A stretch of DNA of 8,851 bases from Acidimicrobiaceae bacterium (GCA_003476595.1 DMTU01000079.1:1097-9947), one strand, 5' to 3'; positions 1 to 7,165 are shown, counted from the stretch's first letter. Notes: generated by a model from the letters alone, not told the origin. Numbers and translations are program-made.

Positions 1-584
1 ACTGCCGGCTCCTGCAGACCGAGCCCCTCGAGGGCTTCTCGGTCCGGTTGAAGATCGCCGGCTACGGCGGCGTCGCGCTGGCGATGCCCGTGCTGCTCTG
101 GCAGATCTGGCGCTTCGTCACGCCCGGGCTCTACTCCCACGAGAAGAAGTGGGCCTATCCGTTCGTCTTCTCTGCGATGGTGCTGTTCCTGCTCGGTGCC
201 GGGCTCGCCTACTACTCGCTGACGCCGGCGCTCGAGTTCCTCGTGGACGTCGGCGGCCCGGGGCTCGAGCAGAACTTCCGGCCCGCGCCGTACTTCTCGC
301 TGATCACCTACATGATGCTGGCGTTCGGGGTCGGCTTCGAGTTCCCGATCGTGCTGATCTTCCTGCAGCTCGCGGGGATCGTCGAACCCAAGACGCTCCG
401 CAGCGTCCGCCGCTACGCCATCGTGGGCATCGTCGTGCTCGTGGCGGTGATCACGCCCTCGGGTGATCCATACACCCTCGGCATCCTGTCCATCCCGATG
501 TACCTGTTCTACGAGGCGTCGATCCTCATCGGGATGCTGCTCACCCGGAAGCGCCGCCGGGAGGACGCGACCCTCTCGTCATGA
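1..584 (+). CDS. tatC: Sec-independent (twin-arginine) translocase subunit TatC, 5'-truncated by the window edge
   Basis: TatC is the multi-spanning membrane receptor of the Tat pathway. It binds twin-arginine signal peptides and, with TatA (and TatB where present), exports folded proteins. The first whole codon is at position 3, and the frame is open from the edge to the TGA at 582-584, giving 193 visible residues. TatC proteins are usually around 250 residues or more, so the N-terminus with the first membrane helix is missing. The TTG at 48 lies inside a conserved segment and is not the start. Family landmarks are visible: LLWQIWRFVTPGLYSHEKK, whose Glu (codon 141-143) matches the signal-peptide-binding Glu103 of E. 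coli; FGVGFEFP, with the conserved intramembrane Glu (codon 339-341, equivalent to Glu170); and TPSGDPYTLGILSIPMYLFYE in the last hairpin. Several hydrophobic helices are evident, and the tail is basic (TRKRRRE). The stop overlaps the start of the helicase gene (ATGA). In Mycobacterium tatC is also followed by helY, which supports both calls. Confidence 0.96.
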   Translation, partial: CRLLQTEPLEGFSVRLKIAGYGGVALAMPVLLWQIWRFVTPGLYSHEKKWAYPFVFSAMVLFLLGAGLAYYSLTPALEFLVDVGGPGLEQNFRPAPYFSLITYMMLAFGVGFEFPIVLIFLQLAGIVEPKTLRSVRRYAIVGIVVLVAVITPSGDPYTLGILSIPMYLFYEASILIGMLLTRKRRREDATLSS

Positions 585-3226
585 CCGGACCCGTCGGCCC
601 CCACACCCAGGCGCTGCTCGAGAGCTACTCCTTCGCGCTCGACGGGTTCCAGCGCCGGGCCGCCGACGCCCTCGACGAGGGTCGCTCCGTGCTCGTCAGC
701 GCGCCGACCGGCGCGGGCAAGACGGTCGTGGCCGACTACGCGGTGGCCCAGGCGATGGACCGGGGCCTGCGGGCCTTCTACACGACGCCCATCAAGGCGC
801 TCTCGAACCAGAAGTTCGGCGACCTGCGCCACCGCTACGGCAGCGGGCGCGTCGGGCTGCTCACGGGCGACAACTCGATCGACGGCGACGCGCCGGCGGT
901 GGTCATGACCACCGAGGTGCTGCGCAACATGATCTACGCGGGACGGCCCCTCGACGACCTCGCCGTGGTCGTCCTCGACGAGGTCCACTACCTCCAGGAC
1001 AGCTTCCGCGGCCCGGTGTGGGAGGAGGTCATCGTCCACCTGCCCGAGCACGTGCAGCTCGTGTGCCTGTCGGCCACGGTCTCCAACGCCCACGACATCG
1101 GCGACTGGCTGGCCACGGTGCGCGGCCCCACCGACGTGGTGGTCGAGCAGACCCGACCGGTGGAGCTGGCCAACACCTACCTCGTCGGTGACAAGACGAG
1201 CGATCGGTTGCACCTGCTGGACACGCTCGTCGACGGCCGGCCGAACCCCGAGGGCGAGCGCTTCGACATCGACAGCCGCGGCCCGACCCGCCACGGCGGT
1301 CGCCAGCAGCGGGGGAGGGGCCGGCCCCGGAGCCCGTGGTACACGCCCAACCGGCTCGACGTGCTCGACGTGCTCGAGGACGACGAGCTCCTCCCCGCCA
1401 TCGTGTTCATCTTCAGCCGCGCCGCCTGCGACGACGCGGTGAAGGGCTGCCTCGATGCCGGCGTGCGCCTCACCACCAGCGACGAGCGCGCGCAGATCCG
1501 CCGGATCGCGGAGGACCACCTCACGTCCCTGACCGACCACGACCTCGACGCCCTCGATGCGGACCGCTGGCTGGCCGGGCTCGAGGCCGGGGTGGCAGCG
1601 CACCACGCCGGGCACGTGCCACCGTTCAAGGAGGCGGTCGAGGCCTGCTTCGTGCGGGGCCTGGTCAAGGTCGTGTTCGCCACCGAGACCCTCGCCCTCG
1701 GCATCAACATGCCGGCCCGGGCCGTGGTCATCGAGCGGATGACCAAGTTCAACGGCGAGCGGCGGGAGCTGCTGACGCCGTCGGAGTACACCCAGCTGAC
1801 GGGCCGGGCCGGGCGTCGCGGCATCGACACCCACGGCACGGCCATCGTGCTGTGGTCGCCGTTCATCAGCTTCGGGCAGATCGCCGGCCTGGCCGGCAGC
1901 CGCACCTTCGTGCTGCGCTCGGCGTTCCGCCCCACCTACAACATGGCCGTCAACCTGATCCGGCGCCACGAGCGCGACGAGGCCCGCCGCCTGCTCAACC
2001 AGTCGCTGGCGCAGTACCAGGCGGACAAGGCCGTGGTCGTGCTCGAACGGCGCCTCGACAAGCGCCGGCAGAACCACCGGGCCGTGCAGGCCGAGGCGAC
2101 CTGCGACCTCGGCGACGTGGGTGAGTACCGGGAGCTGCTCGGGGCGACCGCGCCCCGCCGGGTGCGGCGGGCCCAGCTCGAGCACGCGCTCGCATCCCTC
2201 AAGCCGGGCGACGTCATCGCCCTGGAGGACGGGCCCCGCGTCGCCGTGCTCTCGGTCGCCTTCCGCAAGGGCAGCATCAAGGTCAAGGCCGTCACCGAGA
2301 CCCGCGAGGTCGCGGTGGTGAGCATGTCCGACTTCGAGCAGCCGCCCAAGCGCCTGGGGGCGGTCGAGCTGCCCGAGCCCTACCTCCCCGAGGACAGCGA
2401 CTTCCGCGGCCAGGTCGCGTCGCGCCTGGCGCGGATCCGCGTGCCCGCCCGCTCGGAGCACGTCCCCGACGTCCCGGCCGTCGACCACCCGGTGGCCGAG
2501 TGCCCCGATGCCGATGCCCACCTGCGGGCCTTCGACCGGGCCCTGCGCCTCGAGGGCGAGGTGCACGAGCTGTCCCGGCGGATCGAGCGCCAGACCAGCA
2601 CCCTGAGCCTGCAGTTCGACCGGGTGCTCGACGTCCTCGACCAGTTCGGCTACGTCGAGACCTGGTCCCTCACCGACCGGGGCCGGCTCCTCGCCGGCGT
2701 GTACCACGAGGCCGACCTGGTGGTGGCCGAGGCCATCGCCGACGGCGTGTTCGACGGCCTCGACGCGCCCGAGCTGGCCGCCGTCGCCAGCACGCTCGTG
2801 TACGAGCACCGGGCACCGGGCCCGCCGCCGGCCGCGCGCTACCCGTCGCGACGGGTCCGGGAGCGCGCCGCCGAGATCGACGGCATCGTGCGCCGGGTGC
2901 AGGGCGCCGAGGACGCCGTGGGCCTGCCGTGGTCCCGAGGCAGCGACCACGGCTTCTGCGCCGTCGCCCACGAGTGGTGCGCCGGCGAGGGCCTCGGCGA
3001 CCTGCTGGAGGAGACCAACCTGGAGCTGACAGGCGGCGACTTCGTCCGCACCGTGCGCCAGCTGATCGACCTCGTGCGCCAGATCGCGCAGCTCGCGCCC
3101 GACGACGTCACCCGGACCACCGCCCGCCGCGCCGTCGGCGCCCTCGAGCGCGGCGTGGTGTCGGCATCTGCGTCCGTGGACGACGACGAGGATCTCGACG
3201 CGGATCCGACGCACCGGTCCCCGTGA
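581..3226 (+). CDS. helY: HelY-type Ski2/Mtr4-like DEVH-box superfamily 2 helicase
   Basis: This 881-residue ATP-dependent helicase is related to eukaryotic Ski2/Mtr4 and mycobacterial HelY, probably acting on RNA in the cytoplasm. Its exact bacterial substrate is not established. All core motifs are present: I APTGAGKT (residues 41-48), Ia TTPIKALSNQK (68-78), Ib MTTEVLRNM (109-117), II DEVH (133-136), III SAT (164-166), IV FIFSR (276-280), V ATETLALGINMPAR (367-380) and VI QLTGRAGRRG (405-414). A basic, Gly/Arg-rich linker (about 233-250) separates the two RecA domains. The C-terminal part, from about residue 680, has the DSHCT-like signature LDQFGYVE...LTDRGRLLAGVYHEADLVVAEA. An acidic tail (VDDDEDLDAD) ends the protein. 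Length is close to mycobacterial HelY. The ATG overlaps the tatC stop (ATGA, 581-584); a GGGAGG at 559-564 is too far upstream to be an ideal ribosome site, so translational coupling is likely. The stop overlaps the next start as GTGA (3223-3226). Confidence 0.95.
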   Translation: MTGPVGPHTQALLESYSFALDGFQRRAADALDEGRSVLVSAPTGAGKTVVADYAVAQAMDRGLRAFYTTPIKALSNQKFGDLRHRYGSGRVGLLTGDNSIDGDAPAVVMTTEVLRNMIYAGRPLDDLAVVVLDEVHYLQDSFRGPVWEEVIVHLPEHVQLVCLSATVSNAHDIGDWLATVRGPTDVVVEQTRPVELANTYLVGDKTSDRLHLLDTLVDGRPNPEGERFDIDSRGPTRHGGRQQRGRGRPRSPWYTPNRLDVLDVLEDDELLPAIVFIFSRAACDDAVKGCLDAGVRLTTSDERAQIRRIAEDHLTSLTDHDLDALDADRWLAGLEAGVAAHHAGHVPPFKEAVEACFVRGLVKVVFATETLALGINMPARAVVIERMTKFNGERRELLTPSEYTQLTGRAGRRGIDTHGTAIVLWSPFISFGQIAGLAGSRTFVLRSAFRPTYNMAVNLIRRHERDEARRLLNQSLAQYQADKAVVVLERRLDKRRQNHRAVQAEATCDLGDVGEYRELLGATAPRRVRRAQLEHALASLKPGDVIALEDGPRVAVLSVAFRKGSIKVKAVTETREVAVVSMSDFEQPPKRLGAVELPEPYLPEDSDFRGQVASRLARIRVPARSEHVPDVPAVDHPVAECPDADAHLRAFDRALRLEGEVHELSRRIERQTSTLSLQFDRVLDVLDQFGYVETWSLTDRGRLLAGVYHEADLVVAEAIADGVFDGLDAPELAAVASTLVYEHRAPGPPPAARYPSRRVRERAAEIDGIVRRVQGAEDAVGLPWSRGSDHGFCAVAHEWCAGEGLGDLLEETNLELTGGDFVRTVRQLIDLVRQIAQLAPDDVTRTTARRAVGALERGVVSASASVDDDEDLDADPTHRSP

Positions 3227-3834
3227 CCGTCCGCAAGGGCGAGCCGTGGGGCGGACCGGGCGCCCTCCCCGACGACGGCATCGTGGTGGCCTCGGACCTG
3301 GAGGCCCGCCGCGCCGTCACCGACGCTCGCCGCGCCAACCGGCCGATGCCCACCCTCGGCCTGCTCGCCGGCGACCTGGCCCGCACCTGCGGGGCCTCCG
3401 GCCGGGAGGACCGGCTGCGCAGCCCCGAGGCCCAGACGCTGCCCGTCGATCTCGGTGAGGTCCTGGTCGACGGCTCGCTGCACTTCTTCGTCGCCCACCT
3501 CGTCGCCCGCCGCTCGTGGTGGCGGGGACCGATCGTGGCGGCCATGAACGCCCAGTTCCTCGGCGACTGGGACGTCGCGCCGCGATCGCACCCGGGCGAC
3601 GGGCGCCTGGACCTGTTCGAGTCCCACCTGTCCCTCGGGGACCGGTGGAAGGCCCGTTCCCGCCTGCGCACCGGCACCCACGTCCCCCACCCCGGCATCA
3701 GCGAGCGCCGGGTGAAGGCCGTGCAGCTGGACCTCGCCCCCGGGACGTCGGTGTGGCTCGACGGCGAGCGGATCGGGGAGGCCAGGGCCCTCTCGATCCG
3801 CGTCGCCCCCGACGCCCTGACGGTGGTCGTGTAG
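3223..3834 (+). CDS. Stand-alone diacylglycerol/lipid-kinase C-terminal-like protein lacking the catalytic domain
   Basis: This 203-residue protein starts at a GTG that overlaps the helicase stop (GTGA). Residues 75-203 resemble the beta-sandwich C-terminal half of YegS/DgkB-type lipid kinases: MNAQFLGDWDVAPRSHPGDG (108-127) followed by RLDLFE matches the kinase pattern in which a substrate-side loop precedes 'DGxLDV', and VWLDGERIGEARALSIRV (177-194) matches the final strands. The ATP-binding GGDGT motif is absent. LGLLAGDLARTCG (45-57) looks like a shortened remnant of the kinase segment usually written as GxxPxGTxNDxAR, but this is my alignment by eye. The frame is open upstream to about 2500, yet that translation is Arg/Pro/Gly-rich with no kinase motif, so the GTG start is preferred. 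Kinase activity is unlikely; lipid binding, regulation or partnership with a separate protein are inferences. I recall similar short proteins in other Actinobacteria but could not check. No Shine-Dalgarno is visible, so translation probably depends on coupling to helY. Confidence 0.72.
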   Translation: MTVRKGEPWGGPGALPDDGIVVASDLEARRAVTDARRANRPMPTLGLLAGDLARTCGASGREDRLRSPEAQTLPVDLGEVLVDGSLHFFVAHLVARRSWWRGPIVAAMNAQFLGDWDVAPRSHPGDGRLDLFESHLSLGDRWKARSRLRTGTHVPHPGISERRVKAVQLDLAPGTSVWLDGERIGEARALSIRVAPDALTVVV

Positions 3835-3837
3835 CGA

Positions 3838-3884
3838 AAATCTCGTGGATCGGTCACCACAGGTGTGACCGATCCACGAGATTT
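3838..3884. terminator. Perfect 20-bp inverted repeat with 7-nt loop; probable intrinsic terminator of the tatC-helY operon
   Basis: The left arm AAATCTCGTGGATCGGTCAC (3838-3857) and right arm GTGACCGATCCACGAGATTT (3865-3884) are perfect reverse complements; the loop is CACAGGT (3858-3864). The repeat begins three bases after the TAG stop at 3832-3834, a typical terminator place. In the + strand transcript the only uridines are the three that close the stem, followed by CCGG, so it is not a classic U-tract terminator; actinobacterial terminators often lack that tract. The next start codon is 18 nt past the right arm, so any promoter for that gene must overlap the hairpin. An operator or a copy of a dispersed palindromic repeat are therefore alternatives. 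It is visibly less GC-rich than the flanking genes. Confidence 0.7.
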
Positions 3885-3902
3885 CCGGTTGAATCGCCGG
3901 CC

Positions 3903-4889
3903 ATGGACGCCTGGATCCTGGACGAGTCGCCCGGCAGCTACCGGTTCGGCACCATCGACACCCCCGAACCGGCGTACGGCGAGGTGCGGGTGCGCCCGGT
4001 GGCCTCGGCGCTGAACCACATGGACCTGTGGCTCACCCGGGGCATGCCGAAGCCGACGCTGCCCCACGTGCCGGGGTGCGACGTGGCCGGCGTGATCGAC
4101 GCCGTGGGGGAGGGCGTCGACCTGGAGGTCGGGGCCGAGGTCGTCGTGAACCCCGCCGTGTCAACGATGGATGCGGTGGTGCACCTCGGCAACGACGCGC
4201 CGGTGGGCCGCGGCTTCCAGATCCTGGGCGAGCAGCGCTGGGGCGGCCACGCGGACGGCGTGGTGGTGCCGGCCCGCAACATCGTCCCGAAGCCCGGGTC
4301 ACGCACCTGGGAGGAGTGCGCCGCCTACCCGCTGGCCACCCTCACCGCCTACCGCATGCTCCGACGGGCCCGTCTCACCGCCGGGGAGACGGTGCTGGTC
4401 GTGGGCATCGGCGGCGGCGTCTCGATGGCGGCGCTTGCCCTCGCGCTGCGCATGGGTGCCGAGGTCTACGTGACCTCCCGCGACCAGGCCAAGATCGACC
4501 AGGCCGTGGCCATGGGCGCCACCGCCGGCTTCGACTCCTCCGAGCCGAGCTGGCCGGTGAAGGCCCACGTCGTGGTCGAGTCGGTGGGCCCGGCGACGTG
4601 GGACGCATCGGTCCGATCGCTGGTGCCCGGCGGGCGCCTCGCGGTGTGCGGGGGGACGTCGGGCCAGAAGGTCGAGGTCGACCTGCCCAAGCTGTTCTTC
4701 AAGCAGATCGAGATCATCGGCTCGACCATGGGCTCCCACCAGGAGTTCGACGCCGTCACCCGCCTGGTCGACCTCGGTCTCCCGGTCGCGGTCGACGAGG
4801 TCTTCGACCGGGCCGACTACCCCGACGCGCTCGAGCGGCTCCGGAGCGGCGACCAGCTCGGCAAGGTCGTGCTGCGTCACCCGTCCTGA
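3903..4889 (+). CDS. Medium-chain dehydrogenase/reductase, quinone-oxidoreductase-like, probably zinc-independent
   Basis: This 328-residue protein is an NAD(P)H-dependent oxidoreductase of the medium-chain dehydrogenase (MDR) superfamily; the substrate cannot be named. The GroES-like N-terminal domain is seen in GEVRVRPVASALNHMDLWLTRG (from residue 26) and VPGCDVAGVIDAVGEGV (56-72). The Rossmann fold follows with VLVVGIGGGVS (164-174), then TSRDQAK (191-197), whose Ser-Arg after the second strand favours NADPH by analogy. GGRLAVCGGTSG (243-254) and IIGSTMGSHQEF (271-282) are typical C-terminal landmarks. The catalytic zinc Cys is replaced by Asn38 (NHMD), and the stretch from 83 to 104 that holds the four structural-zinc cysteines in related enzymes has none (NPAVSTMDAVVHLGNDAP). 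The ATG at 3903 fits the normal MDR N-terminus; no Shine-Dalgarno is seen in the 18 bases after the hairpin. It runs tail-to-tail into the GNAT gene with no spacer. Confidence 0.88.
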   Translation: MDAWILDESPGSYRFGTIDTPEPAYGEVRVRPVASALNHMDLWLTRGMPKPTLPHVPGCDVAGVIDAVGEGVDLEVGAEVVVNPAVSTMDAVVHLGNDAPVGRGFQILGEQRWGGHADGVVVPARNIVPKPGSRTWEECAAYPLATLTAYRMLRRARLTAGETVLVVGIGGGVSMAALALALRMGAEVYVTSRDQAKIDQAVAMGATAGFDSSEPSWPVKAHVVVESVGPATWDASVRSLVPGGRLAVCGGTSGQKVEVDLPKLFFKQIEIIGSTMGSHQEFDAVTRLVDLGLPVAVDEVFDRADYPDALERLRSGDQLGKVVLRHPS

Positions 4890-5918
4890 TCAGGCGAGGG
4901 CGCTGCGGGCGTCCGCGATCTGACCCTGGAGGGCCTGGTACCCGATGTGGGGCCGGAACCCCATCGCCACGTTGATGTCGAGCATCCACGGGTTCGACTC
5001 GGCGTTGTACGTCTCGACGGTGCGGATCCGTGGCTCTGCATCGAGCGCGAGCCGGAGGTTCTCCGCCTTCAGCCACCGCCCGAGGCCCCTCCCGCGATGG
5101 GCCGCGACCACGCCCGTGTCGCCCTGGCCGGCCAGCTCGGGCCGGTGCGTGTTGATCGCCAGCTCCGACAGCCCTGCGGCCGCCCCATCGGGCGCCAGCG
5201 CCAGGCTCGACACGCCGCGCCGGCCGCTCGCCACCCAGGCCTCGTCGCGCGAGCGCAGGCGCTCCGGGGTCATGGGCGAGATGGTCCAGTCGAGCTCGTC
5301 GGTGGGCATGTCCTCCATCGCTCGGTGGGCAGCGGCGAGCGCCTCGAGGTGCTCCTCGGGAGCCCGCCCGACCCACTGCACCACGCGGTAGCCATCGGTG
5401 CGCTGCCGGCCGGTGCGCAGCCACTCCGCCTGCCGGTCCCGATCGAGCTGGGCGATCGCCAGCCGGCTGCAGCGCTCCTCGAGGCGCAGCGTCGCACCGC
5501 AACGCTCGGCGTAGGCGCGACCCGGATGGCCGGGCAGGGTCGGCGCCCAGAACACCACCGAGGTCCGACCGTCGTTGCTCGCCCAGTCGAGCGCGGCGCG
5601 CAGCAGGGCGTCGGCCACCCCGCGCCGGCGGGCGGCGGGTTCGACGGCCAGCCACTCGACGTCGACGACGTGCGCGTTCTCCTCGGCCTTCTCCGCAGCC
5701 AGGCCGAGCTCGCCGACCGGTCGCCCGTCGAGCAGGGCGACCCAGCCGACGTGGCGCACCATGGCCCACTCGCTGAACAGCTCCGCCGCGACCTCCTCGG
5801 CCGGCGCCGGCGGGTCGCCGGGGTTGACCTCGCGATCGGTGACGGCGCGGACCGCGACCAGCGCCTCCAGGAGGTCGGGGCGGTCCTCGGTGACCTGGTG
5901 CACCTCGATGCCGGGCAT
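4890..5918 (-). CDS. Tandem-domain GNAT family N-acetyltransferase
   Basis: This 342-residue protein has two GNAT (acetyl-CoA-dependent N-acetyltransferase) folds in one chain, the layout seen in mycothiol synthase MshD and many uncharacterised actinobacterial enzymes. In the first domain (about 1-155) motif A is VEWLAVEPAARRRGVADALL (87-106), with the acetyl-CoA loop R-x-x-G-x-A at 97-102. In the second domain (about 185-330) motif A is TGVVAAHRGRGLGRWLKAEN (268-287), with R-x-x-G-x-G at 275-280, followed by VETYNAESNPWMLDINVAMGF (301-321), a strong motif B signature. The second domain is closer to consensus and is more probably the active one. I find no basis to call it MshD; the substrate is unknown. 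The stop abuts the stop of the convergent dehydrogenase. The ATG at 5916-5918 gives a normal GNAT N-terminus (IEVHQVTEDRPDLLEAL). It lacks a Shine-Dalgarno, and GACACT six bases upstream could be a weak leaderless -10. Confidence 0.87.
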   Translation of the reverse strand: MPGIEVHQVTEDRPDLLEALVAVRAVTDREVNPGDPPAPAEEVAAELFSEWAMVRHVGWVALLDGRPVGELGLAAEKAEENAHVVDVEWLAVEPAARRRGVADALLRAALDWASNDGRTSVVFWAPTLPGHPGRAYAERCGATLRLEERCSRLAIAQLDRDRQAEWLRTGRQRTDGYRVVQWVGRAPEEHLEALAAAHRAMEDMPTDELDWTISPMTPERLRSRDEAWVASGRRGVSSLALAPDGAAAGLSELAINTHRPELAGQGDTGVVAAHRGRGLGRWLKAENLRLALDAEPRIRTVETYNAESNPWMLDINVAMGFRPHIGYQALQGQIADARSALA

Positions 5919-5977
5919 CGCCGGAGTGTCGCGCCACCGACGACCGGGCTCCAGCGAATTGGCCCTACGCTCGCCCG
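5919..5977. promoter_or_regulatory. 59-bp divergent promoter region between the GNAT and M20 genes
   Basis: The two genes point away from each other, so both promoters must lie here or inside the coding ends. On the + strand TACGCT (5966-5971) fits the actinobacterial TANNNT -10 box and ends six bases before the M20 ATG, the spacing expected for a leaderless transcript. On the - strand GACACT (complement of 5925-5930) ends six bases before the GNAT ATG but misses the first T. No convincing TTGACA -35 element or operator palindrome is visible. Confidence 0.45.
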
Positions 5978-7165
5978 ATGGACCTCGACGCCGTCAAGCA
6001 CCGCATGGCCGAGGAGATCGACCGCCGGGCGGATCTCCTCCTCGACGTCTCCCACCGGATCCACGCCAACCCGGAGTTGAACTTCGAGGAGCGCCACGCC
6101 CACGACCTGCTCTGCGACGTCCTCGAGGACCAGGGCATCACCACCGAGCGCCGGTCCCACGGCCTCGACACCGCCTTCGTCGGCCGCGCCGGCACCGGCG
6201 GACCGAACATCGCGGTGTGCCTCGAGTACGACGCCCTGCCGGGCATCGGCCACGCCTGCGGCCACAACATCATCGCGGCCTCTGGTCTCGGTGCCGGCCT
6301 GGCGGCCGCCGCGGTCGCCGACGTGTGCGGGGGCCGGGTCACGATCCTGGGGACCCCCGCCGAGGAGGGGGGCGGCGGCAAGGTCCTCCAGATCCGAGCC
6401 GGCGCGTTCGAGGGCGTCGACGCGGCGATGATGGTCCACCCCTCCGGTGCCGACCTGCGGGGCATGGACACCGTGGCCATCCACCGGTGCCTGGCGACCT
6501 ACCGCGGCGAGTCCGCCCACGCCGCAGCGGCTCCCGAGCGGGGCCGCAACGCCCTCGACGCCGCCGTGCTCGGGTACGTGAACGTCGCTGCGCTCCGGCA
6601 GCACATCGACCCGAACGAGCGCATCCACGGCGTGTTCACCGACGGGGGCGAGAAGCCGAACATCGTCCCGTCCCGGGCCCAGGCGGAGTGGTACGTCCGG
6701 TCGCCGACCGCCGCCCGCCTGCAGGAGCTCAAGGCCCGGGTCGTGGCCTGCCTCGAAGCGGGCGCCGCCGCCGCGGGCTGCGAGGTGGAGCTGGACTGGC
6801 TCGAGCCCCCCTACGCCGACATGGTGCCCGTCGAGACCTACTGCGACCTCTACGCCGCGAACGCGGCGGTTCTCGGTCGCGACGTCCGGGTGCCGGACGA
6901 GACCTGCTGCGTGGTCGGCTCCACCGACATGGGCGACGTGTCGTACGTGGTCCCCTCGATCCACCCCATGATCCAGGCGGCCGACCCCGGCACGGCGATC
7001 CACACGGAGGCCTTCGCCGGCTTCGCCGCCGGTCCGCTGGGCGACGCGGCGGTGCTCGACGGCGCCAAGGCGCTGGCCTGGACCGTCGCCGACCTCTGGA
7101 TGCAGCCCGGCCTGCTCGACGCCATCACGGCCGAGCACCGCGAGCAGGTCGCCGCCCGCCGATGA
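5978..7165 (+). CDS. M20 family (M20D/PM20D2-AbgB-like) metallo-amidohydrolase
   Basis: This 395-residue enzyme is a zinc-type amidohydrolase/peptidase of family M20, probably cleaving an amide bond of an acylated or dipeptide-like small molecule in the cytoplasm. No signal peptide is seen. Likely metal ligands are Cys94 and His96 in EYDALPGIGHACGHNI (83-98), Glu129/Glu130 in GTPAEEGGGGK (125-135), His154 in MMVHP (151-155) and His342 in IHTEAF (341-346). The Cys ligand is the hallmark of the M20D group (aminoacylase, hippurate hydrolase and p-aminobenzoyl-glutamate hydrolase AbgB). The lid/dimerisation domain carries GESAHAAAAPERGRNALDA (177-195), and STDMGDVSYVVPSIHP (315-330) is typical of the PM20D2/AbgB-like branch. 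Length is normal and nothing is missing. The ATG at 5978 is supported by the upstream -10-like box and by the N-terminal helix leading to VSHRIHANPELNFEE. The exact substrate (aminobenzoyl-glutamate, beta-alanyl dipeptide or other) cannot be decided. Confidence 0.9.
   Translation: MDLDAVKHRMAEEIDRRADLLLDVSHRIHANPELNFEERHAHDLLCDVLEDQGITTERRSHGLDTAFVGRAGTGGPNIAVCLEYDALPGIGHACGHNIIAASGLGAGLAAAAVADVCGGRVTILGTPAEEGGGGKVLQIRAGAFEGVDAAMMVHPSGADLRGMDTVAIHRCLATYRGESAHAAAAPERGRNALDAAVLGYVNVAALRQHIDPNERIHGVFTDGGEKPNIVPSRAQAEWYVRSPTAARLQELKARVVACLEAGAAAAGCEVELDWLEPPYADMVPVETYCDLYAANAAVLGRDVRVPDETCCVVGSTDMGDVSYVVPSIHPMIQAADPGTAIHTEAFAGFAAGPLGDAAVLDGAKALAWTVADLWMQPGLLDAITAEHREQVAARR

Noticed and set aside
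48..50. TTG as the true start of tatC
   Set aside because: Sequence in the same frame before it (LLQTEPLEGFSVR) is conserved TatC sequence, so the gene begins upstream of the window.
509..3214. A 901-codon open frame on the - strand opposite helY
   Set aside because: It is the complement of a well-supported helicase gene, its translation is rich in Ala/Gly/Arg/His/Val with no recognisable domain, and long antisense open frames are expected at this GC content.
2500..3222. N-terminal extension of the kinase-like protein back into helY
   Set aside because: The frame is open, but the added sequence is Arg/Pro/Gly-rich, has no GGDGT or other kinase motif, and would overlap helY by over 700 bases; the GTG at 3223 gives a normal coupled start.
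4890..5918. Calling the tandem GNAT mycothiol synthase (mshD)
   Set aside because: The two-domain layout is shared by many GNAT proteins and I see no MshD-specific sequence or mycothiol gene nearby.
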